Assembly: GCA_031552355.1 (NCBI GenBank)
Contig: JAVBMO010000138.1
Span: 1-22,480, forward strand
Source of the DNA: JAVBMO01 sp031552355
Lineage (GTDB): Bacteria > Bacteroidota > Bacteroidia > Bacteroidales > P3
Direction: 5' to 3'
Length of the DNA stretch: 22,480 nt
Under the pieces are notes generated by a model. That model saw nothing but the letters and a program-made list of their open reading frames with translations, was not told the DNA's origin and did not search any database. Below are positions 1 to 7,742 of the stretch, piece after piece. The first letter of the stretch is position 1. Each line of letters opens with the position of its first letter. Both the position numbers and the translations under genes were made by a program.

Positions 1-27
1 TATAGACAAATTTTGTTCCAATTTCGT

Positions 28-909
28 TTACTGAACAATGTTAATTTTTGCAGCTTGAAGTATTTGATAATCATCTCCCATAACAGCTGGTTCATCTGTG
101 GCTACATAAACTACAAAATGGCAATTTTCTGGAATACAAGCTGTATTATTATAATCTTCCGGCAAATTAAATGAGAAATTGTATGTTTTTGTTTCCCCTT
201 TTTTATATCCGCCTTCTTTGGCGACAAACCGATCACCCCAATTTCCCCCAAAAGTTTGCCTCAAAACATTCATAAACACAAAATTCGGATTTACTTGACT
301 CGGAGATATACGACTGTCTTTTTGAGGCCCTACAATACTATCTTGCAACAGCATTCCACCTATTCTCAAATCCTTGTCAACATCTTTTTGAAAAGTAACC
401 GTCGCTTGTATAGAAACATCTTTTGTTACACTATTGTAATTACATGTCAGAGTAATTAATACTTCCGGTTCTTTCCCCAATTCGGTATTCACAGCAGAAA
501 GCCAGTTAGCAGCACCAACTCTGTATGTATTATTTCTTTTAACTCTATTTATCATCCCTGCAGGATAGCCTGATATTTTAAACTGTTCATTCCAAAAAGT
601 ACCTTCCGGAGTTGTAAAATCTTCAGGAAATGCTGCTGATGTATTCACAAAGCCTTTTGCTGCATGAACAGAAATAACAACGACATTATCAGGGTATAAT
701 TTTTCGATTGCTTCTGCAACTTCTGCTGCTTCTGCACAGTTAGGACATGTGTGTCCTGTATAATCTTCTAAAAAAACTACGCGAAGGCTTGGCTTTTTCC
801 CCACAGGTTTCAAATAATCTCCTTCTTCCACTTTGTCGCAAGAAATAAATGTGAATGAAGCAATTATTGATACTGCTAATATAGAAAATACCTTATTTTT
901 CAGTTTCAT
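28..909 (-). CDS. Omp28-like lipoprotein with thioredoxin-type CPNC motif
   Basis: The 293-residue product resembles the Omp28-related outer membrane protein family of Bacteroidetes. It opens with a lipoprotein signal: a basic start (MKLKNK), a hydrophobic stretch to about residue 22, then FISC with the lipidated Cys at 24. Residues 45-100 look like a thioredoxin fold, with a beta strand followed by TCPNC (Cys55 and Cys58) and a helix. Three more cysteines lie further on, two of them close together near the C-terminus (TACIPENC). The C-terminal half is beta-rich and probably not enzymatic. The likely site is the outer membrane, facing the periplasm or the surface. It is the last gene of a tight operon, 17 bp after the DUF6029 gene. 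Family membership is fairly sure; redox activity is inferred from the CxxC and from the TlpA-like neighbour. No terminator is visible in the 27 bases left after the stop. Confidence 0.82.
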   Translation of the reverse strand: MKLKNKVFSILAVSIIASFTFISCDKVEEGDYLKPVGKKPSLRVVFLEDYTGHTCPNCAEAAEVAEAIEKLYPDNVVVISVHAAKGFVNTSAAFPEDFTTPEGTFWNEQFKISGYPAGMINRVKRNNTYRVGAANWLSAVNTELGKEPEVLITLTCNYNSVTKDVSIQATVTFQKDVDKDLRIGGMLLQDSIVGPQKDSRISPSQVNPNFVFMNVLRQTFGGNWGDRFVAKEGGYKKGETKTYNFSFNLPEDYNNTACIPENCHFVVYVATDEPAVMGDDYQILQAAKINIVQ

Positions 910-926
910 AAATTTCTTTTTTTAAA

Positions 927-2588
927 TTAGAATGTGCTGGTTAATGAAATCATAAAACCATTGGATGCAGGAACCGCCCTACAAACCCCACCTACACAAA
1001 GTATTCCTTCTTTTTGTCTTCCATAGCTCAATTGAATACGGCTTGAACCATAGTTATAACCCAACGCAATGTTATAATAATGTAATTTCATATCAGAATC
1101 AGGATTTCCATAATTCCATTGATCTGACAAATTGATGAAAAATTGATTTTTAAATGTGTACTCCAATACAAGAGCAGCCCAGTCACCTTTATCTTGTTTG
1201 GTTTGCAACCATTGAAGTTCGCCTCTTAAAACATTTTTGCTATTAATCTTATACAAACCTTCGAAAACCAAATTATTGGTATAAACCTTTCCATGATAAC
1301 CAATTGAAATAGAATCATAAATAATATTGGCATAAGTCAATACAGCCTTAAAATCCTTGGTTAAACGGCGTGTTATGGAAATATTAAAATCTTGGTAATA
1401 TAAATCTTTCCCCACTTTAAAGAAATCCGATTTGTAACCATCAGTCCCCATAGTTCCAATAGGTGTATTTTCATCTATTTGTTGTTTGTCAATAGATTGT
1501 GTACGAGAGTAGTTTACACCGATTTCTGTCCCATACTTTCCTCCTACAGCACTTCCTTTTTTAATCGTCCAAACCACGTCTGCCTGAAGTCCCATTTCAC
1601 CATTGGGTTGTGTGGCATAAGGGTACATGGCCAATAGGGCATAAGTATGTTGTTTTGTCAAAGACGGTAAATAATTTATATCCAACATAGAACCTGTTTC
1701 CGATCTTTTGGATTTAAAACTCATATTGTCTATCCGTTTTGCCTGAACATTAATCCCCAAACCTTTTTGAGAATAAGATGCAGACAAAAACAAAGCTTCA
1801 CCTTTTTTATAAATAAAATTATTTATGGCATTCGGATCTTGGCCTTTTTGGACATACTCTGCTTGGAGGCCAAATCCTTTGTAATTAATATTCATCCGAG
1901 CACCACCTGCACCAACATTCAAAGGTAAATTCAACGCATAAACAGAATCGCCAACAACAGTTGTTATTTCTTGGTCTTCTTCATATTTACTTACAAAACT
2001 TCCGCCCAAAATAACTTTTAAGTCCTTATCCTGAAAACCTGGGATAATGGAATTTAGCATAAAATCGCCATCAACTCCGCGAACCAAACCTTGGTATTCC
2101 CAATAGTAACGTTGTTGGCCTATCATGCCTTTCAAAATAATTCCGTCTATGGGCGAAAATTTGGCATTGAAACCACGAATGGCATTATCTAAGCCTAAAT
2201 TTTTGTCTTCATAAGCCCTGAAAACCATTCCGCTTCCGTATTGATCATAGAAACTTCCTGCTGTAAATTCATATTTGTCCTTTTTGAAAGAGGCAAAAAT
2301 AATAGGAATTCCAAACCCCTTGTATTCCGTATCAAAGCCCAGCATAGGATCTAAATAGGACTCAAAGCGCATACCTGCTGTGAAGGCATTGTTTGTGTAA
2401 AGGATATTGGCAAAAGCATTGGAAAGGAGTTTTTCATCCACCTGAGGGGCGCCAATTTTGTCATCCTTTTGTGTAAATTGCCCATCTATCTGAATATTGC
2501 CGGTTACATGCCCACCCAAAATTCCTTGAGCATTTGCCAATACGGCAAAACACAAGACGCTTATTCCAAAGAGTATTATTTTTTTCAT
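927..2588 (-). CDS. DUF6029-family predicted outer-membrane beta-barrel protein
   Basis: The 553-residue protein has a clean Sec signal peptide (MKKIILFGISVLCFAVLANA, cut before QG at about 20/21). The rest is a series of alternating polar/aromatic strands, for example the repeated patterns around residues 95-115, 255-275 and 400-520. It ends in SLTSTF; a terminal Phe after an amphipathic strand is typical of Bam-inserted barrels. The sequence resembles DUF6029, a Bacteroidetes family without known function. The gene lies between a TlpA-like oxidoreductase (54 bp upstream) and an Omp28-like lipoprotein (17 bp downstream), which suggests the three products work together at the cell surface. 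I cannot say what, if anything, it transports. A pair of cysteines near the C-terminus (CVGGVC) could be a substrate of the neighbouring redox proteins. Confidence 0.75.
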   Translation of the reverse strand: MKKIILFGISVLCFAVLANAQGILGGHVTGNIQIDGQFTQKDDKIGAPQVDEKLLSNAFANILYTNNAFTAGMRFESYLDPMLGFDTEYKGFGIPIIFASFKKDKYEFTAGSFYDQYGSGMVFRAYEDKNLGLDNAIRGFNAKFSPIDGIILKGMIGQQRYYWEYQGLVRGVDGDFMLNSIIPGFQDKDLKVILGGSFVSKYEEDQEITTVVGDSVYALNLPLNVGAGGARMNINYKGFGLQAEYVQKGQDPNAINNFIYKKGEALFLSASYSQKGLGINVQAKRIDNMSFKSKRSETGSMLDINYLPSLTKQHTYALLAMYPYATQPNGEMGLQADVVWTIKKGSAVGGKYGTEIGVNYSRTQSIDKQQIDENTPIGTMGTDGYKSDFFKVGKDLYYQDFNISITRRLTKDFKAVLTYANIIYDSISIGYHGKVYTNNLVFEGLYKINSKNVLRGELQWLQTKQDKGDWAALVLEYTFKNQFFINLSDQWNYGNPDSDMKLHYYNIALGYNYGSSRIQLSYGRQKEGILCVGGVCRAVPASNGFMISLTSTF

Positions 2589-2642
2589 GCAATCATATTT
2601 TGTCTTTCAAAAATTTTTGGTCAGCAAAATGTTTTCTGAATT

Positions 2643-3260
2643 TTAGTTTTCAGATGAAACATCCTCACCCTTCAAAATCTTTTTAACAACCTCTATCAAT
2701 TCTTCTTCGCTACCTTCGGTAAAAGAAGTGTGTTGCCAAACGATTTCGCGGTTTCCATTCAAAATAAACGTATGAGGAATGTTTCCCACATTCATGGCTC
2801 TTTTGAAGTCCGAGTTAGGATCCAAATAAATTTCATATTCCCAATCGCTTCCATCTACCAAGGGTTTTACACGAGAGGTTGAACGCGCATCATCAATGGA
2901 AACAGCCACTAACTTCACACCGGTTTCTTCTTGCCATTCTTCATAAACATCTTTAATGGTATTCATTTCGCGAAGGCAAGGCTTGCACCATGTGGCCCAA
3001 AAACTTAAAATAATAGGTTTGCCATCATTTTGAATAACACTGGTACTAACCGTTTTACCATCCAATGTTTTAATATCTATATCCGGCAATTTTGCATAGC
3101 TTTTCTTCGGTTTGGCCGGGGCTGTGGTTGCTGTGATTTTAAGGTCTATTTTTGTTCCACCTGTAGTGGTTGTCGTATCCGCTATTACACGTTCGGTTTG
3201 AGAAAACGCCATTCCCAATGATAAAAATGCAATGGCAGAAAATCCGATTATCTTTTTCAT
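2643..3260 (-). CDS. TlpA-like periplasmic thiol-disulfide oxidoreductase
   Basis: The 205-residue protein is a TlpA/ResA-type thioredoxin. The start was placed at the ATG ending at 3260, because it gives a good signal peptide (MKKIIGFSAIAFLSLGMAFS, then Q). An in-frame extension up to 3326 would bury that signal behind 22 charged residues. A Thr-rich linker follows (about residues 28-35), then the AhpC/TSA-thioredoxin domain with the active site WATWCKPC (Cys92, Cys95) and the cis-Pro region near GNIPHTF. Such proteins keep periplasmic thiols reduced or assist cytochrome maturation; no cytochrome gene is near. It is the first gene of the operon with DUF6029 and Omp28-like genes, read from a promoter just downstream of the polyprenyl synthase gene. 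The fold is sure, the substrate unknown. Confidence 0.88.
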   Translation of the reverse strand: MKKIIGFSAIAFLSLGMAFSQTERVIADTTTTTGGTKIDLKITATTAPAKPKKSYAKLPDIDIKTLDGKTVSTSVIQNDGKPIILSFWATWCKPCLREMNTIKDVYEEWQEETGVKLVAVSIDDARSTSRVKPLVDGSDWEYEIYLDPNSDFKRAMNVGNIPHTFILNGNREIVWQHTSFTEGSEEELIEVVKKILKGEDVSSEN

Positions 3261-3376
3261 AATTGACACAATTTTTAATTTTAAGAACCTCGAAATAACG
3301 GTTTTATTTCCTTTATAACGGTTCACAAGCTTACTTTCTTATCTTTAGTATCGATTTTAAGAAAAAACTTAGCATG

Positions 3377-3407
3377 CAAAGTTATAAAAAAAACGTATTC
3401 TTAGCAA
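3377..3407 (-). promoter_or_regulatory. Bacteroidetes-type promoter for the tlpA-like operon
   Basis: On the minus strand a perfect -7 box TAACTTTG (3384-3377) lies 20 bp after a TTG (3407-3405), which fits the Bacteroidetes -33/-7 arrangement. Transcription would start near 3370, giving a leader of about 110 nt. The -33 part overlaps the stop end of the polyprenyl synthase gene, so the operon can be read independently of it. Confidence 0.6.
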
Positions 3408-4372
3408 GTTCTTTTCAGGAGATAATTTATTGTTCCTAAAAAAGAGGTTTTATAGGAATTTCCCGGAAAGGATTTAACAATTTCAATTGCCTGATTACAA
3501 ATGTCTTCTGCTTTTTTCTGAGCCAATTCAATAGAACCGGATTCTATGACCGAATTCATGATTTTTTCAACAAAAACAGGATTTTGGTTTTGTTCCTGAA
3601 TTTGCTTAAAAATTTCTTTTCGATCTTTTTCACCTTGTTGTTGCAGAAAATAAATAAGCGGAAGTGTATATTTATTTTCCCTCAAATCGTTACCCGATGC
3701 TTTACCAGTTTCTTTTGCAGGCAAATAATCCAAAATGTCGTCTTTTATCTGAAAGGCCGTACCGACAAGCATTCCTATTTTGCGAAGCTGTTCAATTTGT
3801 TGAGAATTGCCACCACCGGAAATTCCGCCGGCTTCGCAGCAAGAGGCTATCAAAATGGCTGTTTTCTTTTCTATGATTTGAAAATAATTTTCTTCCGAAA
3901 CTTCGGGAAAAACCGCATTTTGCTGTTGCAGCAATTCGCCTTCCGACATTTGAATTACCACTTTTGACAAAATATCTAAAAATTCATAATCATGGAATTC
4001 GGCCAAAAGTTTGATAATGGTTGCCAAAAAATAATCGCCGGAAAGAATGGCTACCCTGTTTCCAAACAAATGATTGGTGGTGGGTTCGTTGCGGCGAAGT
4101 TGGGAATTGTCCACCACATCGTCATGCAGAAGCGAGGCTGTATGCAGGATTTCGAGCATCAGAGCCGCACGGATGGTTTTGTCCGAAATTTTACCGACCA
4201 TTCCCGCAGAAAGCAAAGCAAAAATGGGCCGGATATGCTTCCCTTTTGTCGAAAGAACATGTTTCGCCACCTTTTGCATAAGCTGCACTTGGCTTTGGGT
4301 GCTCTCTTTGTAAAGAGCTTCAAAAGCCTGTAACTCTGCTTGTATCGGGATTTTAATTTCGTCTAATACCAT
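3401..4372 (-). CDS. Long-chain all-trans polyprenyl diphosphate synthase
   Basis: The 323-residue protein condenses isopentenyl diphosphate onto an allylic diphosphate to build a long isoprenoid tail, in Bacteroidetes usually the side chain of menaquinone. The family marks are plain: GKHIRP near residue 44, the first Asp-rich motif HDDVVD (Asp84, Asp85, Asp88) followed by RR, GDYFLA near 112, and the second Asp-rich motif KDDILD (Asp211, Asp212, Asp215). The small residues before the first motif (TASLL) fit a medium-to-long chain product, but chain length cannot be read from sequence alone. It is cytosolic or peripheral to the membrane. IspB/octaprenyl synthase is the nearest well-known relative. 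It stands between the tlpA-like operon and the permease gene and has its own likely -7 box at 4396-4403. Confidence 0.9.
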   Translation of the reverse strand: MVLDEIKIPIQAELQAFEALYKESTQSQVQLMQKVAKHVLSTKGKHIRPIFALLSAGMVGKISDKTIRAALMLEILHTASLLHDDVVDNSQLRRNEPTTNHLFGNRVAILSGDYFLATIIKLLAEFHDYEFLDILSKVVIQMSEGELLQQQNAVFPEVSEENYFQIIEKKTAILIASCCEAGGISGGGNSQQIEQLRKIGMLVGTAFQIKDDILDYLPAKETGKASGNDLRENKYTLPLIYFLQQQGEKDRKEIFKQIQEQNQNPVFVEKIMNSVIESGSIELAQKKAEDICNQAIEIVKSFPGNSYKTSFLGTINYLLKRTC

Positions 4373-4395
4373 TTGGGTCGTAAAAAATGAAAGCG

Positions 4396-4403
4396 CAAAA
4401 TTA
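4396..4403 (-). promoter_or_regulatory. Probable -7 box for the polyprenyl synthase gene
   Basis: The minus strand reads TAATTTTG, a full match to TAnnTTTG, 24 bases before the ATG at 4372. No convincing TTG/TTTG is seen at the expected distance upstream, so this is only a partial promoter match. Confidence 0.4.
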
Positions 4404-4469
4404 CATGAATATTTCCAATTTTAATGTTCTTATTGCAAGTTTATTCGGTTTTCTTCGCAAAGAACAACT

Positions 4470-5678
4470 TTAACGCAGTTTTGTTTTCACTGTCAGCCCT
4501 ACCGAAAGGGTTGCAATAAAAGACACTAACAAGAACACTATTAAAAAATCTATCGCCTGCAAATGAACCGGAAACGCATTGACCACAAAATTTTCATCGC
4601 CAATGGAAATAAAGTTGAACGTTTGTTGTAAAAAACAAAGCACACCGCCCAAGAAAAGGCCAATTAAAGCTCCGACAGTAGAAGTCAGCAGGCCTTCCAA
4701 AAAGAAAATTCGTTGAACGAAAGGCGTTCCGGCACCCATGCTCTTCAAAATTCTGATATCCGCCGATTTATCCAACATGAGCAGTGATAACGAACCTACA
4801 ATATTAAATGTGGCAATAAAAATAATGAACGACATGATGATATAAATGGCCAAACGTTCAATATTGGCCGTCTGAAAATAAAGTTCCTCTTGCTCTTCGC
4901 GGGTTTTTGCCGTAAAATTTTCTCCTACAATTTTTTGGATTTCTTTTTGAATTTTGGCAATATTTGTTCCTTCAGCAAAACCCAATTCCAAGGAACTGAC
5001 TTCATCGTCGGCATAGCCCATCAGGGTTTGAACAAAATGCAACGGCACCAAAACATATTCTCCGTCTGTTTCGGCAGAAACCTGAAATACACCTGCCGGC
5101 AAAAGCATTCCTGTGTTAAAGGCCTCTTCGGCATTGAGCCCGAAACGAAAATCTTTTTTCGGCAAATACACTTTTATGGGATTGGCAAAATCATTGTGCT
5201 GGACACCTAAAAGATAATTGATTTCGGCACCCAAAATTCCATAATCGCCATATTCATCGTGTAAATGAAAATCGCCTTTCATAATATATTTATTGAAATG
5301 CGTCATTTTTTCGTAATCGGACGTGGTGCCTTTCAAGCGCACAATTTGCTGATTTTGCTTATAACTCAGCATCGCCGACTCTTCCACACAGGGTATGGCA
5401 AATTTTACACCTTGTAGTTTTTCGATTTTTTCTAAAGGAAATTCTTTCAGGTGAAAGGTTTTTCCTTGCTTGGGTTCTATCAGAATTTCGGAATCAAACG
5501 TACTGAACAGCGAAAGGGTTACTTTTTCAAAACCGTTCAAAACAGACAAAACGACAATCAGCGCCATCGTGGAAACGCAAATACCAATCAACGAAATCAT
5601 GGAAATGATTTGAATGATATTTTTCTTCTTTTTTGAAAAAAGATAACGTTTGGCTATGTAGAATGGCGTTGTGTTCAA
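4470..5678 (-). CDS. FtsX/MacB-type ABC permease of the LolC/LolE lipoprotein-release family
   Basis: The 402-residue membrane protein has the LolC/E plan. There is a cytosolic FIAKRYLFSKKKK-like start, a first membrane helix at about residues 22-48, a large periplasmic domain (about 50-265), and three more helices at about 272-300, 315-345 and 370-395. The motif around SADIRILKSMGA is the usual coupling loop of this family. Such permeases, with a LolD ATPase, lift lipoproteins out of the inner membrane for LolA. No LolD gene is adjacent, so the ATPase must be encoded elsewhere. The start is a TTG at 5678: an in-frame TAA lies two codons upstream, no ATG is available before residue 27, and the N-terminus matches the family's usual beginning. 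A five-copy heptamer array ends exactly at this start codon. Confidence 0.82.
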   Translation of the reverse strand: MNTTPFYIAKRYLFSKKKKNIIQIISMISLIGICVSTMALIVVLSVLNGFEKVTLSLFSTFDSEILIEPKQGKTFHLKEFPLEKIEKLQGVKFAIPCVEESAMLSYKQNQQIVRLKGTTSDYEKMTHFNKYIMKGDFHLHDEYGDYGILGAEINYLLGVQHNDFANPIKVYLPKKDFRFGLNAEEAFNTGMLLPAGVFQVSAETDGEYVLVPLHFVQTLMGYADDEVSSLELGFAEGTNIAKIQKEIQKIVGENFTAKTREEQEELYFQTANIERLAIYIIMSFIIFIATFNIVGSLSLLMLDKSADIRILKSMGAGTPFVQRIFFLEGLLTSTVGALIGLFLGGVLCFLQQTFNFISIGDENFVVNAFPVHLQAIDFLIVFLLVSFIATLSVGLTVKTKLR

Positions 5679-5711
5679 GAATTAAGAATTAAGAATTAGG
5701 AATTAGGAATT
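5677..5711. repeat. Five-copy 7-bp tandem repeat next to a start codon
   Basis: On the plus strand there are three copies of AAGAATT (5677-5697) followed by two of AGGAATT (5698-5711). The first copy contributes two bases of the TTG start codon of the downstream permease gene on the minus strand. Related AATTC-rich strings occur at about 7712-7741 and 16336-16372. Confidence 0.85.
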
Positions 5712-5743
5712 TTATCCTTCGTCCCCAATAGATTGGCAAAATA

Positions 5744-6088
5744 TTAACTTTTTAAAAGACGTTCAATATTTTCGAGGTAATCTAAAGAATCGTCAATAAA
5801 AAACTCTAAATGGGGAATAATCCTCAATTGGTTTTTCACTCTAATTCCCAGCTCATTGCGAAGTTCCGAGGTTTTCGTTTTAATTTGAGCCAAAATTTCT
5901 TCGGATTTCATGCCGTTTATGGCATAAATGCTCACATAAACACGGGCTATAGATAAATCTTTGGTTACACGCACAATCGTTGTCGTAATCAAAGCGCCGC
6001 TAAACCAGTCTTTTGCTTTTTGTTGAAAAATACTGCCCATGTCCTTTTGAATCAAACGGGCTATTTTTTGTTGTCTTGTACTATCCAT
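5744..6088 (-). CDS. rbfA: 30S ribosome-binding factor A
   Basis: The 114-residue protein has the length and single KH-like domain of RbfA, which binds the immature 30S subunit and helps process the 5' end of 16S rRNA, notably at low temperature. Recognisable parts are the N-terminal helix with RQQKIARLIQKDM, the strand TTTIVRVTKDLSIARVYVSI in the middle, and the conserved end with NQLRIIPHLEFFIDDSL. It starts with ATG 20 bp after the stop of the Fic gene and ends 65 bp before the permease gene, so it is probably part of the same long minus-strand transcript. Pairing of rbfA with a LolC/E-type permease is, to my knowledge, common in Bacteroidetes. Confidence 0.9.
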   Translation of the reverse strand: MDSTRQQKIARLIQKDMGSIFQQKAKDWFSGALITTTIVRVTKDLSIARVYVSIYAINGMKSEEILAQIKTKTSELRNELGIRVKNQLRIIPHLEFFIDDSLDYLENIERLLKS

Positions 6089-6108
6089 TTTTTTATATAA
6101 TTCTTTAA

Positions 6109-6888
6109 TTATCTGATTGATTTCGGAAGCATCTGCAAAAAAGGCAATGCTTCGGAATATTTTAAACTATTGTATTCCAAACCTAACTTCCGGATATTTT
6201 TGTAATATATTTGATGTTGCTCATAATAATACTTCTCCGAAGGAACAAACCAAGCCTTTTCTCCCAATTTTTGTCCCAAAAACCATTTTTCCAATAAACG
6301 TGCCGACCGTCCATTTCCATCGCAAAAAGGATGAATTTTTACAAAAACCAAATGCAACATGGAAGCAAAAAACAAAACTTCTTCGAAACTCAAATTTGTT
6401 TGTAATAAAATGTCCATATCTTCGAAAAATTTCTGCATTTCCGAAAAAACATCGGCAGGTTCTGCTGCCACATATTCTATTTTCCCGTCATCTGTCATCA
6501 CAAAAATAGCCCCTTTTCGGAATACGCCTTGTTCTGATTTTTGCAAAATATTTTTTGTCATCAAAACGTGTGCCTGCAATAATGTTTCTTTCGACAAATC
6601 ATTTTGACGAGCAAACAAATAAGCATCATATAAATCATCCACTTTTCGAGTGTAATCCGGTTCATATTTTACACCCAAACGCTTATATTTGACAAATGAA
6701 TCCAAATCAATTGTTTCCCCTTCAATTTTGGAAGAAAAAACCGCGGAAACCGAAGTATAAAAACTAAAAGAAGAAAGGCTTAGCTCACTATCATGCAAAT
6801 TCTCAAACTTTTGACAAACCAATTTATCAAATGACAATTTGTATTGTTCAAGTAAATTCGTCGGAATAATTTGCAGCGCTAAGTCCAT
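6109..6888 (-). CDS. Fic-domain protein, probable AMP-transferase with its own inhibitory motif
   Basis: The 259-residue protein carries a complete Fic core, HPFCDGNGRSAR (His186 to Arg197), with the catalytic His, the metal-binding Asp190 and the phosphate-binding GNGR. Upstream is a Fic_N-type region with SSKIEGE (Ser52/53, Glu56, Gly57). This matches the (S/T)xxxE(G/N) inhibitory helix of class II Fic proteins, whose Glu blocks the nucleotide pocket. Such enzymes usually transfer AMP from ATP to a hydroxyl side chain of a target protein; the target here is unknown. No separate antitoxin gene is needed or seen. There is no signal peptide, so it should be cytosolic. It lies 12 bp after lptB and 20 bp before rbfA on the same strand, implying co-transcription with essential genes. 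Codon use looks like its neighbours'. Confidence 0.88.
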   Translation of the reverse strand: MDLALQIIPTNLLEQYKLSFDKLVCQKFENLHDSELSLSSFSFYTSVSAVFSSKIEGETIDLDSFVKYKRLGVKYEPDYTRKVDDLYDAYLFARQNDLSKETLLQAHVLMTKNILQKSEQGVFRKGAIFVMTDDGKIEYVAAEPADVFSEMQKFFEDMDILLQTNLSFEEVLFFASMLHLVFVKIHPFCDGNGRSARLLEKWFLGQKLGEKAWFVPSEKYYYEQHQIYYKNIRKLGLEYNSLKYSEALPFLQMLPKSIR

Positions 6889-6900
6889 CTTCTACAAATC

Positions 6901-7623
6901 TTATCTTAATTCGAAATTTTCTCCCAAATAAACTTTCCTTACCACTTCGTCTTCGGCCAAATCTTTTGGCGAACCGGCTTTCAGCACATTTCCTTCAAAA
7001 AGCAAATAAGCACGGTCGGTAATGGTCAAAGTTTCGTGCACATTGTGGTCGGTAATAAGCACACCAATATTCTTGGCTTTCAGGGTGTAAACAATTTGTT
7101 GAATATCCTGAACGGCAATCGGGTCAACGCCGGCAAAAGGTTCGTCCAATAAAATAAATTTGGGATCCATGGCCAAAGCCCGGGCAATTTCCGTTCTCCG
7201 GCGCTCGCCACCCGAAAGCTGAATTCCTTTGCTGTGGCGAATATGCGTCAAACTAAATTCTTCGAGCAATTCTTCCATTTTTTTCAGGCGTTCGGTTTTG
7301 CTTAACTTCGTAAATTGCAAAACCGACATAATATTATCCTGCACAGACATTTGGCGAAAAACCGAAGCTTCCTGTGCCAAATAGCCCACACCATTTTGGG
7401 CTCTTTTATACATGGGCATAGTGGTAATTTCACGATCATCGATGAAGATTTTTCCACTAAATGGCTTCACCAAACCCACAATCATATAAAAGGTAGTGGT
7501 CTTCCCGGCGCCATTAGGCCCCAAAAGCCCCACAATTTCGCCTTGTTCTACTTGTACAGAAACACCCTTTACAACAGTGCGTTTTTTATATTTCTTTACT
7601 ACGTTTTCGGTTCGTAAAATCAT
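6901..7623 (-). CDS. lptB: LPS export ABC transporter ATP-binding protein LptB
   Basis: The 240-residue ATPase powers LptFG-driven movement of lipopolysaccharide to the outer membrane. It has Walker A GPNGAGKT (35-42), the Q-loop in GVGYLAQEASVFR (about 84), the signature LSGGE (136-140), Walker B FILLDE (156-161) and the switch His193. The ending VRKVYLGENFELR is typical of LptB and separates it from other ABC ATPases. The start is the ATG at 7623. A longer frame exists up to 7677, but its first 18 residues come from the intergenic GGCGAAAGGCAAAA repeat and match no family sequence. The gene follows kdsD, which makes the Kdo precursor, so two LPS functions are paired, and it runs on to the Fic gene 12 bp later. 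Confidence 0.93.
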   Translation of the reverse strand: MILRTENVVKKYKKRTVVKGVSVQVEQGEIVGLLGPNGAGKTTTFYMIVGLVKPFSGKIFIDDREITTMPMYKRAQNGVGYLAQEASVFRQMSVQDNIMSVLQFTKLSKTERLKKMEELLEEFSLTHIRHSKGIQLSGGERRRTEIARALAMDPKFILLDEPFAGVDPIAVQDIQQIVYTLKAKNIGVLITDHNVHETLTITDRAYLLFEGNVLKAGSPKDLAEDEVVRKVYLGENFELR

Positions 7624-7637
7624 TACGTTTTTATTTT

Positions 7638-7665
7638 GGCGAAAGGCAAAAGGCGAAAGGCAAAA
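7638..7665. repeat. 14-bp direct repeat between kdsD and lptB
   Basis: Two exact tandem copies of GGCGAAAGGCAAAA (7638-7651 and 7652-7665) are followed by GGCCCCGGCC. The rest of the 119-bp gap is AT-rich, with AATTTTCAATTC-like strings at about 7712-7741. No hairpin terminator or clear promoter is seen here. Confidence 0.8.
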
Positions 7666-7742
7666 GGCCCCGGCCAAAAACCTTAAAATTAAAATCTTCC
7701 TGTTCTATAATTTTCAATTCTCCACTTTCAATTTTCAATTCA

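Noticed and set aside
3261..3326. N-terminal extension of the TlpA-like protein by 22 residues
   Set aside because: It would hide a good signal peptide behind charged residues; the internal ATG at 3260 is the better start.
4021..4333. Several overlapping plus-strand frames opposite the polyprenyl synthase gene
   Set aside because: They are antisense shadows in a strongly conserved gene; none has a domain or initiation signal.
5677..5711. CRISPR-like or attachment-site interpretation of the heptamer array
   Set aside because: Units are 7 bp with no spacers, and no integrase or cas gene is near; a simple tandem repeat explains it.
6109..6888. Toxin-antitoxin pair around the Fic gene
   Set aside because: No small antitoxin frame fits in the 12- and 20-bp gaps, and the inhibitory motif is within the Fic protein itself.
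7624..7677. N-terminal extension of LptB
   Set aside because: The added residues are translated from the intergenic GGCGAAAGGCAAAA repeat and match no LptB.
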